A stretch of DNA of 64,000 bases from an uncultured Collinsella sp. (GCA_959601045.1 CAUGNZ010000001.1:1-64000), one strand, 5' to 3'; numbered from the stretch's first letter, positions 24,432-32,574 are shown. Notes: generated by a model not told the origin, from the letters alone. Translations and numbers: made by a program.

Positions 24432-25880
24432 CTAGCGGGTGCCTTCCTCATCGTCGTTGGGCCGGTAGGTGATGAACTCGATAACAAAGGCCAGGACGGC
24501 AGAGACGAGCGAGGCGATGATCGCGAAGATCATGTGGGAGATCCCGGCGCCACCAGGGGTCCCGTCGATAAAGTTGAGCAGGTTGAAGACGCCGAGGCCG
24601 CCCGAGATGTACATGAGAGCGCCAGTCATTCCCACGATGGCGCCGCCCACGGCGGAGCTCAGGCATGCCACGACGAACGCGCGCTTGTTGGGGAGGGCGA
24701 TGCCGTAGATGCCCGGCTCGGTGACGCCGAAGAAGAAGGCGGAGATCATCGCGGGAAGGGCGATGCCGCGGAAGCGCTCGTCCTTGTTTCTGAGGTACAT
24801 GGCAAAGATGACCGCTCCGAGCGCGAACCCGTGGCCGATGGTGGCGGCGAGCACGCTGTCGTGGCCGAGGGTGTTCAGATTCATGATGGAGATGGGGATG
24901 AGGCTCCAGTGGAAGCCAAAGATGACGAGGCACATCCACAGTCCGCCAACCAGGGCGCTGCCCAGGACGGAACCAACCACGGGGAGCTGGAAGATGAACG
25001 AGAATGCCGCGCTCAGCAGGTTGGTGATGAGGGTGGCCACCGGGCCGATGATGAGGTAGCCCAAGACGATGGAGACCGTCATCGTGGCGAGCGGGACAAG
25101 GAACATCTTGAGCGCAGCCGGCATCCAGCTCTTGAGCCAGCGCTCAAGGATAGAGCCGAACCACACCATGAGAAGGACGGGGATCACCGAGCTCACGTAG
25201 CCGGACACGGGCATGATGATGGGGAGCCCGAGGGCGGTGGCGTACCACGAGAACGTGCCGGCCACGCCGAGGTCGATGCTGCCGAGCGCCTCGCCCGAGG
25301 TCAGGGCGACCATCGTCGGGTAGAGAAGCGCCACGCCGATTGCCACGCCGGTGAACTCGTTCATGCGGAACTTGCGCGCGGCACTGAACGCCAGGGCGAC
25401 GGGAAGGAAGTAGAAGAAGCCGTCAGCCACGGTGTAGAGCAGCGTGTAGAGGCCGTCGTTTGCAAAGGCCGGGACGAAGTAGGTGATGAGGGCAAGCAGT
25501 CCCTTCATGATGCCTGCGGCGGCAAGCGGTCCCAGGATGGGCTGGAAGATGCCAGAGATGAGGTCGATGACGACGGAGGCAACGGTCTTATCGCCCTGGG
25601 GCTCGTCGTCGGCGCTTGCGCCGCCCGAGAAGTTGCCGGCCTCCAGGACCGCGTCGTAGACGTCCTCGACGATGTTACCCACGACCACCTGGTACTGGCC
25701 GTTGGCCTGGATGACCTGGATGACGCCCTTGAGGGCCTCGATCTTGGCCGTGTTGGCGCGGGACTCGTCCTTGAGCTTGAAGCGCACGCGCGTGATGCAG
25801 TGCGCGACGCTGGCGACGTTCTCAGCGCCGCCTACGTTCTCGAGTATGGATCTGGCCAGGTCGTCGTATTTTTCAGCCAT
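24432..25880 (-). CDS. PTS transporter subunit EIIBC, beta-glucoside/glucose superfamily
   Basis: Membrane sugar phosphotransferase. The 482 residues comprise an EIIB domain (1-85) with the phosphorylated Cys28 in VAHCITRVRF and an EIIC domain of about ten membrane segments (from about 105, SVVIDLISGIFQPILGPLAAAGIMKG). The C-terminal EIIA domain found in BglF/BglP is absent, so phosphate must come from an EIIA encoded elsewhere. The gene starts 31 bp after the GH1 gene, making a sugar uptake-and-cleavage pair. No antiterminator gene or RAT sequence is near. Confidence 0.9.
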   Translation of the reverse strand: MAEKYDDLARSILENVGGAENVASVAHCITRVRFKLKDESRANTAKIEALKGVIQVIQANGQYQVVVGNIVEDVYDAVLEAGNFSGGASADDEPQGDKTVASVVIDLISGIFQPILGPLAAAGIMKGLLALITYFVPAFANDGLYTLLYTVADGFFYFLPVALAFSAARKFRMNEFTGVAIGVALLYPTMVALTSGEALGSIDLGVAGTFSWYATALGLPIIMPVSGYVSSVIPVLLMVWFGSILERWLKSWMPAALKMFLVPLATMTVSIVLGYLIIGPVATLITNLLSAAFSFIFQLPVVGSVLGSALVGGLWMCLVIFGFHWSLIPISIMNLNTLGHDSVLAATIGHGFALGAVIFAMYLRNKDERFRGIALPAMISAFFFGVTEPGIYGIALPNKRAFVVACLSSAVGGAIVGMTGALMYISGGLGVFNLLNFIDGTPGGAGISHMIFAIIASLVSAVLAFVIEFITYRPNDDEEGTR

Positions 25881-25911
25881 TATTTTCTCCTTAGTGATAT
25901 TGCCCGGGTGG

Positions 25912-27342
25912 TTAGCCCAGGTCGCCTCCGTTGGTGGCGATGGCCTGTTGATACCAGTAGAAGCTCTTCTTGCGCCTGCGCTCGAGCGTGCCGTTGCCCA
26001 GGTTGTCGCGGTCCACGTAGATGAAGCCGTAGCGCTTCTCCATCTCGCCGGAGCCCGCGCTCACGAGGTCGATCGGCCCCCAGGTGGTGTAGCCGAGCAT
26101 CTCGACGCCGTCCTGCTCGATAGCGTCGCGCATGGCCTCGATGTGCTCGCGCAGGTAGGCGATGCGGTAGTCATCCTCGATCGTGCCGTCGGGAAGCACC
26201 TCGTCATAGGCGCCGAGGCCGTTCTCCACCACAAAGAGCGGCTTCTGGTAGCGGTCCCAGAGGTCGTTGATCGTGATGCGGAACCCCAGCGGGTCGATGA
26301 CCCAGCCCCAGTCGCTCGTGCGCACGTAGGGGTTCTCTACGCCGGCGAAGGCGTTGCCCTCGGCGACGCCGCCCACGGAATCGGGGTCGCCCGCGGTACA
26401 GCGCGAGGAGTAGTAGCTAAACGAGATGAAGTCGACGGTGTTCTCCGCAAGGATGCGCTCGTCCTCGGCGGTCATGCCCACGTCGATGCCCTCGCGCTCG
26501 AGCATCTTGAGCGCGTAGCCGGGGTAGTGCCCGCGTGCCTGCACGTCCACGAAGAAGAGGTCCTCCTGGTTCTTGACCTGCGCTGCACGGACGTCCTCGG
26601 GACGACAGGAGTAGGGGTAGTAGCTTCCCGCGGCGAGCATGCAGCCAACCTTGTTCTCCGGGTCGACCTCGTGGGCGATCTTGGTGGCCCAGGCGCTCGC
26701 CACGAGCTCGTTGTGCGCGGCGCGGTACTCGGCCTCGCGGGCATTCTCCCCGGGCTCGAGGACGATGCCGGCACCCATGAAGGGACGGTGCAAGATCATG
26801 TTCATCTCGTTGAACGTGATCCACCAATGCACGAGGCCGCGGTAGCGGTTGAAGAGCACCTTCACGAGCCGCTTGTAGAGCTCGATGAGGGCGCGGTTTC
26901 GCCAGGCGCCGTACTTCTTGACGAGGTGGATGGGGCAGTCGAAGTGCGTGATGGTCACGAGGGGCTCGATCCTGTGCTCGCGGCAGCAGCGGAACACGTC
27001 CTCGTAGAAGGCGAGCCCGGCCTCGTTGGGCTCCTCCTCGTCGCCATTGGGGAAGATGCGGCTCCAGGCGATGGAGAGGCGAAAGACCTTAAAGCCCATC
27101 TCCGCGAAGAGGGCTATGTCCTCGCGGTAGTGGTGGTAGAAGTCGATGCCCGTCTGGGCCGGGTAGTAGTACCCGGGCTCAAAGTCGAGCATGCGCCTCA
27201 GGCCGCGACTTACGTCGTTGCGCTCCGACCCGTGTGGGATGACGTCGACATTGGCAAGGCCGCGGCCGCCCTCGTCATAACCTCCCTCGCATTGGTTAGC
27301 AGCGGTGGCTCCTCCCCAAAGGAACCCTTTTGGAAATGGCAT
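25912..27342 (-). CDS. Glycoside hydrolase family 1, probable 6-phospho-beta-glucosidase
   Basis: Cytoplasmic retaining glycosidase expected to split the phosphorylated beta-glucoside delivered by the neighbouring PTS. The 476-residue barrel opens with FPKGFLWGGATAANQCEGG. The acid/base Glu179 lies in TFNEMN and the nucleophile Glu373 in VVENGLG. The phosphate-binding C-terminal motif region (EKRYGFIYVDRDN) fits 6-phospho-glycosidases. The start at 27342 is chosen for GAAGGAGG at optimal distance; the frame is open 57 codons further upstream but lacks homology there. The sugar (cellobiose, salicin or other) is not determined. Confidence 0.93.
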   Translation of the reverse strand: MPFPKGFLWGGATAANQCEGGYDEGGRGLANVDVIPHGSERNDVSRGLRRMLDFEPGYYYPAQTGIDFYHHYREDIALFAEMGFKVFRLSIAWSRIFPNGDEEEPNEAGLAFYEDVFRCCREHRIEPLVTITHFDCPIHLVKKYGAWRNRALIELYKRLVKVLFNRYRGLVHWWITFNEMNMILHRPFMGAGIVLEPGENAREAEYRAAHNELVASAWATKIAHEVDPENKVGCMLAAGSYYPYSCRPEDVRAAQVKNQEDLFFVDVQARGHYPGYALKMLEREGIDVGMTAEDERILAENTVDFISFSYYSSRCTAGDPDSVGGVAEGNAFAGVENPYVRTSDWGWVIDPLGFRITINDLWDRYQKPLFVVENGLGAYDEVLPDGTIEDDYRIAYLREHIEAMRDAIEQDGVEMLGYTTWGPIDLVSAGSGEMEKRYGFIYVDRDNLGNGTLERRRKKSFYWYQQAIATNGGDLG

Positions 27343-27463
27343 GGTGCCTCCTTCTCTCTGGCGCCCCCACCTCTGCGGGGACGCTTTATAACGTCCTTGC
27401 GACCTCACGCGCCGGGCCCGTGGCCCTTTCCCTGATGCGCGCGGGCCGCCCGTGAAGGGGTGA

Positions 27464-28444
27464 CTAGCTGACGGCTTGTCCTGCGGCGGCGCGACGTGCC
27501 TCCCGGCCTCCAAGCAGGGAGGGGACCTGTGCCAGGCACACGCCGGCGAGGATGATGGCGACGCCCAGCCACTCGACGACGCCGAGCGGCTCGCCGAGGA
27601 CGATCATGGCGATGAGCAGGCCGGCGGGGAGTTCCGCGGCGGCCATGACAGTGGAGAGACCCGCGGGCAGGTGCGGAGAGCCCATGCCGAAGAGCAAGAC
27701 CGGGCAGAGCATGCCAAAGAAGCCGGCGATGACGGCAAAGGGCAGGACGCCCTGGGCGAGGACGCCCGAGACGACGTAGTCCGGGCACACCGTGAGCGAC
27801 ATGACCACGGAGCCCGCGCACACGATGACGCCGCGCTGCTCGGACGAGCAGGGGGCCTCGACCTTGCCGGAGAGGGTGACAAAGAGGGAGCAGGACACGG
27901 CCGCCCCCAGCGCGCAGAGCAGGGCCACGGGGTCGTACCCGGTGATGCCGGTCTTGTAAACGCCGCTCGCGAACACCGTCCCGAAGACGATGGTCAGGGC
28001 GGAGGCCACTTGGAGGGGCCTCGGCGGCCGGCGCGTCATGACGGTCTGCCACACGAGACCCAGCCACGTGAACTGGAAGAGGAGCGTGAGCGCCACCGGG
28101 GCGGGCAGCACACTCATGGCATAGCAGTAGAGGATTGAGGTGAGGCAGGTGAGGGCTCCCAGGCCCATGAGCTTAAGGGCGAGCTTCCAGCCCACGCGCT
28201 GCCAGCGGTGCCCGAGTGCGTGCCCTGCGAGCGTGGCGAGGGCGAAGAAGAGGCAGCCGAGCCACGCTTGGCTCGCCACCACCTGTGCCGAGGTGAAGCC
28301 CGCGGCGTAGGCGAGCTTGTAGGTCGTGGCCATCGCGCCGTAGCAGGCGCCGCCCGCAAAGACCTGGAGCGCCGCCTTGGCCTGTCCCGCGCCCGTGGCT
28401 CCCGCCCCGGCGGCCTGCTGCTTGATTGTGTTTGTTCCTGCCAT
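27464..28444 (-). CDS. EamA-type transporter (drug/metabolite transporter superfamily)
   Basis: A 326-residue membrane protein with about ten helices in two EamA repeats; LQVFAGGACYGAMATTYKLAYAAG opens the first and VALLCALGAAVSCSLFVTLSG the second. Substrate unknown. The start at 28444 follows GGAAGGGAG; the open frame runs 68 codons further upstream through structured leader RNA, not protein. It is transcribed toward the GH1-PTS pair, about 120 bp away, and could share their message. The unusual leader, with an intrinsic terminator and a hairpin overlapping the ribosome site, implies control by a specific signal. Confidence 0.85.
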   Translation of the reverse strand: MAGTNTIKQQAAGAGATGAGQAKAALQVFAGGACYGAMATTYKLAYAAGFTSAQVVASQAWLGCLFFALATLAGHALGHRWQRVGWKLALKLMGLGALTCLTSILYCYAMSVLPAPVALTLLFQFTWLGLVWQTVMTRRPPRPLQVASALTIVFGTVFASGVYKTGITGYDPVALLCALGAAVSCSLFVTLSGKVEAPCSSEQRGVIVCAGSVVMSLTVCPDYVVSGVLAQGVLPFAVIAGFFGMLCPVLLFGMGSPHLPAGLSTVMAAAELPAGLLIAMIVLGEPLGVVEWLGVAIILAGVCLAQVPSLLGGREARRAAAGQAVS

Positions 28445-28445
28445 T

Positions 28446-28560
28446 AGGCTCCCTTCCGTCTGCTGTCTTGCAGACGCACGTCTCGTGCGTCTGTTCCCTG
28501 CAGTCGGAAGGTGGGCTCGTGCGGTCTTCTGGCGGTGCATGTGGCACCTGCTGCCAAGAC
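28446..28560 (-). promoter_or_regulatory. Structured leader of the EamA gene overlapping the ribosome site
   Basis: Two hairpins follow the attenuator. The distal one (28524-28560) stacks GTCTT/AAGAC, GGC/GCC and GGTGC/GCACC. The proximal one pairs CCTTCCG (28452-28458) with CGGAAGG (28505-28511), then CTGC/GCAG, and encloses a perfect 10-bp stem CAGACGCACG/CGTGCGTCTG (28471-28480/28484-28493). On the minus-strand RNA the CGGAAGG nearest the start codon is part of the ribosome site, so this stem could block translation. No known riboswitch class was recognised. Confidence 0.6.
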
Positions 28561-28561
28561 G

Positions 28562-28597
28562 AAAAAAGCCACGCAACCGACTGCTCGGTTGCGTGGC
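28562..28597 (-). terminator. Intrinsic terminator in the EamA leader (attenuator)
   Basis: A perfect 13-bp stem GCCACGCAACCGA (28568-28580)/TCGGTTGCGTGGC (28585-28597) with a 4-nt loop, then TTTTTT on the minus strand. It lies 118 bp before the EamA start and about 45 bp after a promoter, with no minus-strand gene upstream for it to terminate. CCACGC at 28625-28630 can pair with part of the stem (28591-28596), a possible antiterminator. Confidence 0.75.
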
Positions 28598-28646
28598 AAA
28601 AAGGTGGCTAGCGCCCAGAAAAGTCCACGCGTTTTTAGACTGGGGC

Positions 28647-28676
28647 ATAGTACTACAACAGGTGAGATTCCGTCAA
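28647..28676 (-). promoter_or_regulatory. Probable promoter of the EamA leader transcript
   Basis: Minus-strand TTGACG (28671-28676) and TACTAT (28647-28652) with an 18-bp spacer. The transcript would start near 28640, directly at a CCCAG/CTGGG hairpin (28614-28618/28640-28644). The rest of the gap, 28677-28943, holds CTGTTGGGG/CAGTTGGGG repeats near 28748-28777 but no gene. Confidence 0.6.
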
Positions 28677-28943
28677 GAAAAACCGAGAAAAAAGTGAGCC
28701 TCTGCCCGCCGTACCTGTGGCGGTCGTTCCCCGAACGGGGCAGTGCTGTTGGGGACTGTCTCGATCTGCAACAGTTGGGGCTAGTTTTGGTCGATGGATG
28801 TTACAGATTGAGATTGTTGAGGATGGGTGGGGGTAGCTAATTCGGACGGGGCTATTTTAAACATTGGGAAATCGAGCGTGGCAAGCGGAGGTCTTCGGGG
28901 TATAAGACGGCTAATTGTATGCCGTTTTTTGAAAGGAACCCTT

Positions 28944-29486
28944 ATGCCCAGCGTTGCCGTTCTTGCCGCCGATGGCTTTGAAACGATTGAATGCCTGACC
29001 ATGGTCGATGTCATGCGTCGCGGCGGCGTGCGTGCCACGCTCGTCTCGATCATGCCCACGCGCGAGGTCGTAAGCTCACTGCAAATTCCCGTAACCTGCG
29101 ACGCGCTCTTTGACGAGATTAACTTTGACGAGTATGACTGCGTCGTGCTGCCCGGTGGTCTGCCCGGCGCCACCAACCTGCGCGCCGACCAGCGCGTCTG
29201 CGACGTAGTCTGCGAGTTCGCCGCGACCAAGCACGTTGCCGCCATCTGCGCCGCCCCGTTTATCCTGGGCGAGCTTGACCTGCTCGAGGGACGCCACGCC
29301 ACGTGCTTCCCCGGCTTTGAGAAGAGCTTCCCCGAGGGCGCCTATACCGGCGACAAGGTCACGCACGACGGCAATATCATCACCGCCAGCGGCATGGCCC
29401 AGTCGCTCCCCTTTGCGCTTGAGCTGCTGCGTACGCTCGCCGGAGACAAGGCTGTCGAGAAGGTTGCCGAGGGCATTCAGCTATGA
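28944..29486 (+). CDS. DJ-1/PfpI family protein
   Basis: A 180-residue flavodoxin-like protein of the DJ-1/ThiJ/YajL group. It has the N-terminal AVLAADGFETIE with the conserved Glu, VVLPGGLPGATNL, and the nucleophile elbow AAICAAPFIL with Cys102. Members act as protein/nucleotide deglycases, chaperones or redox sensors; the role here is not determined. The start at 28944 follows GAAAGGA; an in-frame ATG 39 codons upstream has no ribosome site and no homology. Its last four bases overlap the Maf gene start, so the pair is translationally coupled. Confidence 0.88.
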   Translation: MPSVAVLAADGFETIECLTMVDVMRRGGVRATLVSIMPTREVVSSLQIPVTCDALFDEINFDEYDCVVLPGGLPGATNLRADQRVCDVVCEFAATKHVAAICAAPFILGELDLLEGRHATCFPGFEKSFPEGAYTGDKVTHDGNIITASGMAQSLPFALELLRTLAGDKAVEKVAEGIQL

Positions 29487-30064
29487 TTTTGGCTTCGCAA
29501 TCACCGCACCGCATCGAGTTGATGCGCGAAGCGGGCTACGACGTCCGCGTCATTCCCGCTGACATCGACGAGACTCCTTTTGATGACGAGACCCCGCTTA
29601 CGCTTGTCGAGCGCTTGGCTCGCGCTAAGGCTGCCGCCGTTGCCGCCGAGCACGCCGAGCCCAATGAGCTGACCATCGCGGCCGACACCATCGTCACCTT
29701 CGATGGCAAGCTTTTGGGTAAGCCGGCAAACGAGGACGAAGCCCGCACCATGCTCCACGAGCTCTCGGGGCGCACGCACCAGGTCGCAACCGGCGTCTGC
29801 ATCGTTAGAGCCGGAGACGCCACAGCCCCGCATGCCGCCGAGAGCCTGTCGTTTGTCGATGTGACCGACGTGACGTTCTATGAGCTCACCGACGAGCAGA
29901 TTGAGCTCTACGTCGCCTCGGGCGAGCCCATGGACAAAGCCGGCGCCTACGGCATCCAGGGCGTCGGCGGGCGCATGCTCGTGCATGATATTTCGGGCGA
30001 CTTCTACAACGTGGTGGGCCTGCCCATCGCTCGCGTCGCACGCGCGATTCAAAAACTATCGTAA
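29483..30064 (+). CDS. Maf-like nucleoside triphosphate pyrophosphatase
   Basis: A 193-residue Maf/Ham1-fold protein. Known members hydrolyse dTTP, UTP or modified nucleotides and can affect septation. The family start ILASQSPHRIELMREAGY, the EERLARAKA-type helix (VERLARAKAAAVA), ADTIVTFDGKLLGKP, and GAYGIQGVGGRMLV are all present. The ATG overlaps the stop of the DJ-1 gene (ATGA). The subfamily (dTTP/UTP versus m7GTP) is not settled. Confidence 0.92.
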   Translation: MILASQSPHRIELMREAGYDVRVIPADIDETPFDDETPLTLVERLARAKAAAVAAEHAEPNELTIAADTIVTFDGKLLGKPANEDEARTMLHELSGRTHQVATGVCIVRAGDATAPHAAESLSFVDVTDVTFYELTDEQIELYVASGEPMDKAGAYGIQGVGGRMLVHDISGDFYNVVGLPIARVARAIQKLS

Positions 30065-30072
30065 TTGCATCT

Positions 30073-30095
30073 GGCGCTGGGTATCCCCCAGCGCC
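30073..30095 (+). terminator. Hairpin after the Maf gene
   Basis: A perfect 9-bp stem GGCGCTGGG (30073-30081)/CCCAGCGCC (30087-30095), 9 bp after the stop. The following TACAATTTC is only weakly T-rich, so termination may be partial and the P1 peptidase gene may be cotranscribed. Confidence 0.5.
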
Positions 30096-30165
30096 TACAA
30101 TTTCGGCGTACCGTACGGATCCCGACCGGGCATAAGGCCCGGCGGAAAACCGATAGGAGTAAAAC

Positions 30166-31167
30166 ATGGATACACTGCTTGAGGCCATTGACGTTTGCGA
30201 TGTCGATGGCTTTTGCTTTGGCAACTACACGGACGAGGAGGCCGGCACCGGTTGCACCGTAATCGTGGCACCCGAGGGCGCCACCGGCGGCGTTGACGTT
30301 CGCGGCGGTGCCCCGGCATCGCGCGAAACCGACCTGCTGCGTCCCGAGAACACCGTCGACAAGGTCCACGCCGTCTGCCTTTCGGGCGGATCGGCCTTTG
30401 GCCTGGAGGCCGCAAGCGGCGTCGCTCGCGAGCTTGAGAGCCGCGGCATCGGCCTTCCCGTCGGCCCCACGCAGGTGCCTATCGTGTGCTCCAGCTGCAT
30501 CTTCGACCTCGCCTTTGGCGACCCCGCCGTACGCCCCGACATTGAGGCTGGCATCTCCGCCGTGCGCGAGGCGCTCGACAACACCCCCACCACGCTCGAG
30601 CAGGGCAATGTAGGTGCCGGCACCGGTGCCACCGTGGGCAAGCTCATGGGCCCCGCCACCTGCATGAAGGCCGGCCTAGGCGCTGCCGCCGTGGCACTCG
30701 GCCCTGTTAAGGTGGGTGCCGTGGTCTCGGTCAACGCCTGCGGCAATGTCGTCGACCCCTTCACCGGCGAATGGGTCGCTGGTATGCGCGCCGCAGCCGA
30801 TAGCGACCAGATCGTCGACATGGAGCTCGCAGCCCTTGCCGCCGCCGGATCTATGCAGATGCCGCTCGACCGCACCAACACCACCATCAGCTGCATCGTC
30901 ACCAACGTTGAGCTCACCAAGGCTCAGGCCACCAAGGTCTCCCAGATGGCCGCAGACGCCTATGCGCACGCCATCCGCCCCACGCACACCACCAACGACG
31001 GCGACACCATCTACACCCTCGCCAGCGGCAAGCTAGACGCTCAGACGAGCGCCGCCGTTCCCCTAGACCTGCTGGGCATGCTCGCCGTAAGGGCCCTACA
31101 GACCGCCATCGTAAACGGAGCCAAAACCGCCAAAACCTCCCACGGCATCCCCGGCGCCGCGAAGTAA
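30166..31167 (+). CDS. P1 family peptidase (DmpA/BapA-type aminopeptidase)
   Basis: A 333-residue N-terminal-nucleophile hydrolase of the DmpA family, which matures by self-cleavage into two chains and removes N-terminal D- or beta-amino acids from peptides. Features seen: GCTVIVAPEGATGGVDVRGG at the start, HAVCLSGGSAFGLEAASGVARELE, the GNVGAGTGATVGKL glycine-rich block, and RTNTTISCIVTNVELTK, where the cleavage site before a Ser/Thr would lie. No signal peptide. The start follows TAGGAG. Its physiological substrate is unknown. Confidence 0.88.
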   Translation: MDTLLEAIDVCDVDGFCFGNYTDEEAGTGCTVIVAPEGATGGVDVRGGAPASRETDLLRPENTVDKVHAVCLSGGSAFGLEAASGVARELESRGIGLPVGPTQVPIVCSSCIFDLAFGDPAVRPDIEAGISAVREALDNTPTTLEQGNVGAGTGATVGKLMGPATCMKAGLGAAAVALGPVKVGAVVSVNACGNVVDPFTGEWVAGMRAAADSDQIVDMELAALAAAGSMQMPLDRTNTTISCIVTNVELTKAQATKVSQMAADAYAHAIRPTHTTNDGDTIYTLASGKLDAQTSAAVPLDLLGMLAVRALQTAIVNGAKTAKTSHGIPGAAK

Positions 31168-31179
31168 CTTCACTCGACC

Positions 31180-31308
31180 GTCGGTCGGAGGCGGGCGGGC
31201 GTTACGTTTGCTGCTCTACAGTCCCATGCAAGACGAAGGCCACATTAAGTGGCCTTCTTTGCATGCGGAACTCGCGACAAACGTAACGCCCGCCCGCCTC
31301 CGACCGAC
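31180..31308. repeat. Nested palindromic element A
   Basis: Perfect 31-bp inverted arms (31180-31210 and 31278-31308; inner ends GTTTG/CAAAC) enclose 67 bp that fold into CATGCAA/TTGCATG and GAAGGCCAC/GTGGCCTTC (31235-31243/31249-31257) with a 5-nt loop. Read on the minus strand, the interior aligns without gaps for about 60 bp to element B, while the arms are unrelated to those of B. Confidence 0.8.
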
Positions 31309-31344
31309 TACCAACCAAATTCTTTTCAGCCCAGGCCCCTGTGT

Positions 31345-31374
31345 ACCGCGCGTCTAAGATCTTCAAATTCAGCT
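31345..31374 (+). pseudogene. Short remnant resembling the 3' end of the neighbouring glycosyltransferase gene
   Basis: The plus strand can be read Y-R-A-S-K-I-F-K-F-S, nearly matching the C-terminus of the GT2 protein (YRLASKIFKFN) encoded on the other strand from 31543. The DNA match is about 20 of 23 bases around the shared AAGATCTTCAAATTCA. It lies between the two palindromic elements and has no start, so it looks like a scrap of an inverted duplicate or a lost paralogue. Confidence 0.45.
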
Positions 31375-31400
31375 TCCTGACAATCAATTCTTATAGCAGA

Positions 31401-31510
31401 GGCCCCTTGGCCTTTAGTTTGATACAAGTTCCGCACGAGCCGGAAAGCACTTAATGTGCTTTCCGTGCGAGCAGGACTGTTCGCAGTAGCAAACTAAAGG
31501 CCAAGGGGCC
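31401..31510. repeat. Nested palindromic element B
   Basis: Perfect 21-bp inverted arms (31401-31421 and 31490-31510, again ending GTTTG/CAAAC inside) enclose 68 bp. The inner hairpin is GGAAAGCAC/GTGCTTTCC (31442-31450/31456-31464) with loop TTAAT. It shares AGTTCCGCA, CACTTAATGTG and GGACTGT with element A in opposite orientation. It lies 33 bp after the GT2 stop and could end that transcript. Confidence 0.8.
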
Positions 31511-31542
31511 CAGTCAACCCATCAGCAGCGATTATTCAGCAG

Positions 31543-32574
31543 CTAGTTGAATTTGAAGATCTTTGAGGCAAGACGGTATAGGCCGAGTGTGGTTTTGTCT
31601 CCGGCCCGTCCATGCAGGTTGGTAAAGAATCCGACCACGCCGTAGCGAGCGCGACGATACATGCGCTCGTCGTACTCCTTCAGGTCCTTCCACAGCGTCT
31701 TCAGGCGCTCATCGGCACAATCTTCCTCGGAAAGCTTGGTGAGCACCGAGCAAATCGCCATCATCATGGTGAAGTAGCCCATCATGTACGAACGCAGACG
31801 CGAGGACTCAACGTCCTGGTACAGGTGGAACGATTCCATCATGATGCGCGTTACGCGGAACTGCTGGCCCAGGCGCTTGACCATCGTGGCCTCATTGACG
31901 CTCTGACCCTCGCGACCGATAAAGTAGCGATAGAGGTCGATGTCGGCGTAGTACATGGTCTTGCAGCGCGGCAGCGGCACGTATGCGTAGATATTATCCA
32001 CGTAGAAGGTGTGTGCCGGCATAGGCAGATTGGACTCGCGCAGTACGTCGGTGCGATAGCACAGGCTGTGCATGAGCAGGTTCTGATCGGGACGGAAGTG
32101 TCCGATCTGGTCCCAAGAGAAAATCTTTTTGCGCGGCAGGGCAAACTTGTAGCCAATCGCGGTATGCGTGCCCTCGTAAACCTTCTCGTACACGTAGTTC
32201 GAGATAAACAGGTCGACGCGCTGGTCGCGCTCCTCAAAGCCACGCAGAATCGACAGCATGGTCGAAAGGGCAGCGCCGTCAAGCCAGTCGTCCGAGTCGA
32301 CAACCTTGTAGTAGGTGCCCTGTGCCTCGCGCAGACCCGAAAGGACGGCAATACCGTGGCCGCCATTCTCCTGGTGCACCGCGCGGATGATACCGGGATA
32401 ACGTGCCTCCCACTCGTCGGCCTTGGCGGCCGTCTCGTCCTTGGAGCCGTCGTCCACCACGATAATCTCGATATCGGTGGCGTAATTGCTCCCCTCCAAG
32501 ATGGAGGTGATGCAATGGTCCATATCCTTGGCGGCGTTATACGAGGGAATACCGAATGTTATGACTTTATGCAT
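31543..32574 (-). CDS. Family 2 glycosyltransferase
   Basis: A 343-residue GT-A fold transferase. The nucleotide-sugar domain shows TFGIPSYNAAKDMDHCI, IIVVDDGSKDETAAKA and the metal-binding DSDDWLDGAAL; the C-terminal third is basic and aromatic. No membrane segment is evident. Its start overlaps the end of the UDP-galactopyranose mutase gene by 8 bp, so the two are coupled. A galactofuranose- or other envelope-glycan role is plausible from that pairing. A start 18 bp further upstream (32592) is possible; neither has a strong ribosome site. Confidence 0.85.
   Translation of the reverse strand: MHKVITFGIPSYNAAKDMDHCITSILEGSNYATDIEIIVVDDGSKDETAAKADEWEARYPGIIRAVHQENGGHGIAVLSGLREAQGTYYKVVDSDDWLDGAALSTMLSILRGFEERDQRVDLFISNYVYEKVYEGTHTAIGYKFALPRKKIFSWDQIGHFRPDQNLLMHSLCYRTDVLRESNLPMPAHTFYVDNIYAYVPLPRCKTMYYADIDLYRYFIGREGQSVNEATMVKRLGQQFRVTRIMMESFHLYQDVESSRLRSYMMGYFTMMMAICSVLTKLSEEDCADERLKTLWKDLKEYDERMYRRARYGVVGFFTNLHGRAGDKTTLGLYRLASKIFKFN

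Noticed and set aside
25881..27463. Antiterminator (RAT/LicT) control of the GH1-PTS pair
   Set aside because: No RAT-like sequence overlapping a terminator is seen before either gene, and no BglG-type gene lies nearby.
28446..28640. T-box or known riboswitch in the EamA leader
   Set aside because: The T-box sequence AGGGTGGNACCGCG and a specifier loop are not present, and the ykkC and preQ1 consensus blocks are not seen. It is kept as an unclassified structured leader.
31180..31510. Integron attC sites
   Set aside because: The inner ends GTTTG/CAAAC superficially recall attC cores, but the paired R and L boxes are missing, the arms are perfect rather than imperfect, and there is no integrase or cassette nearby.
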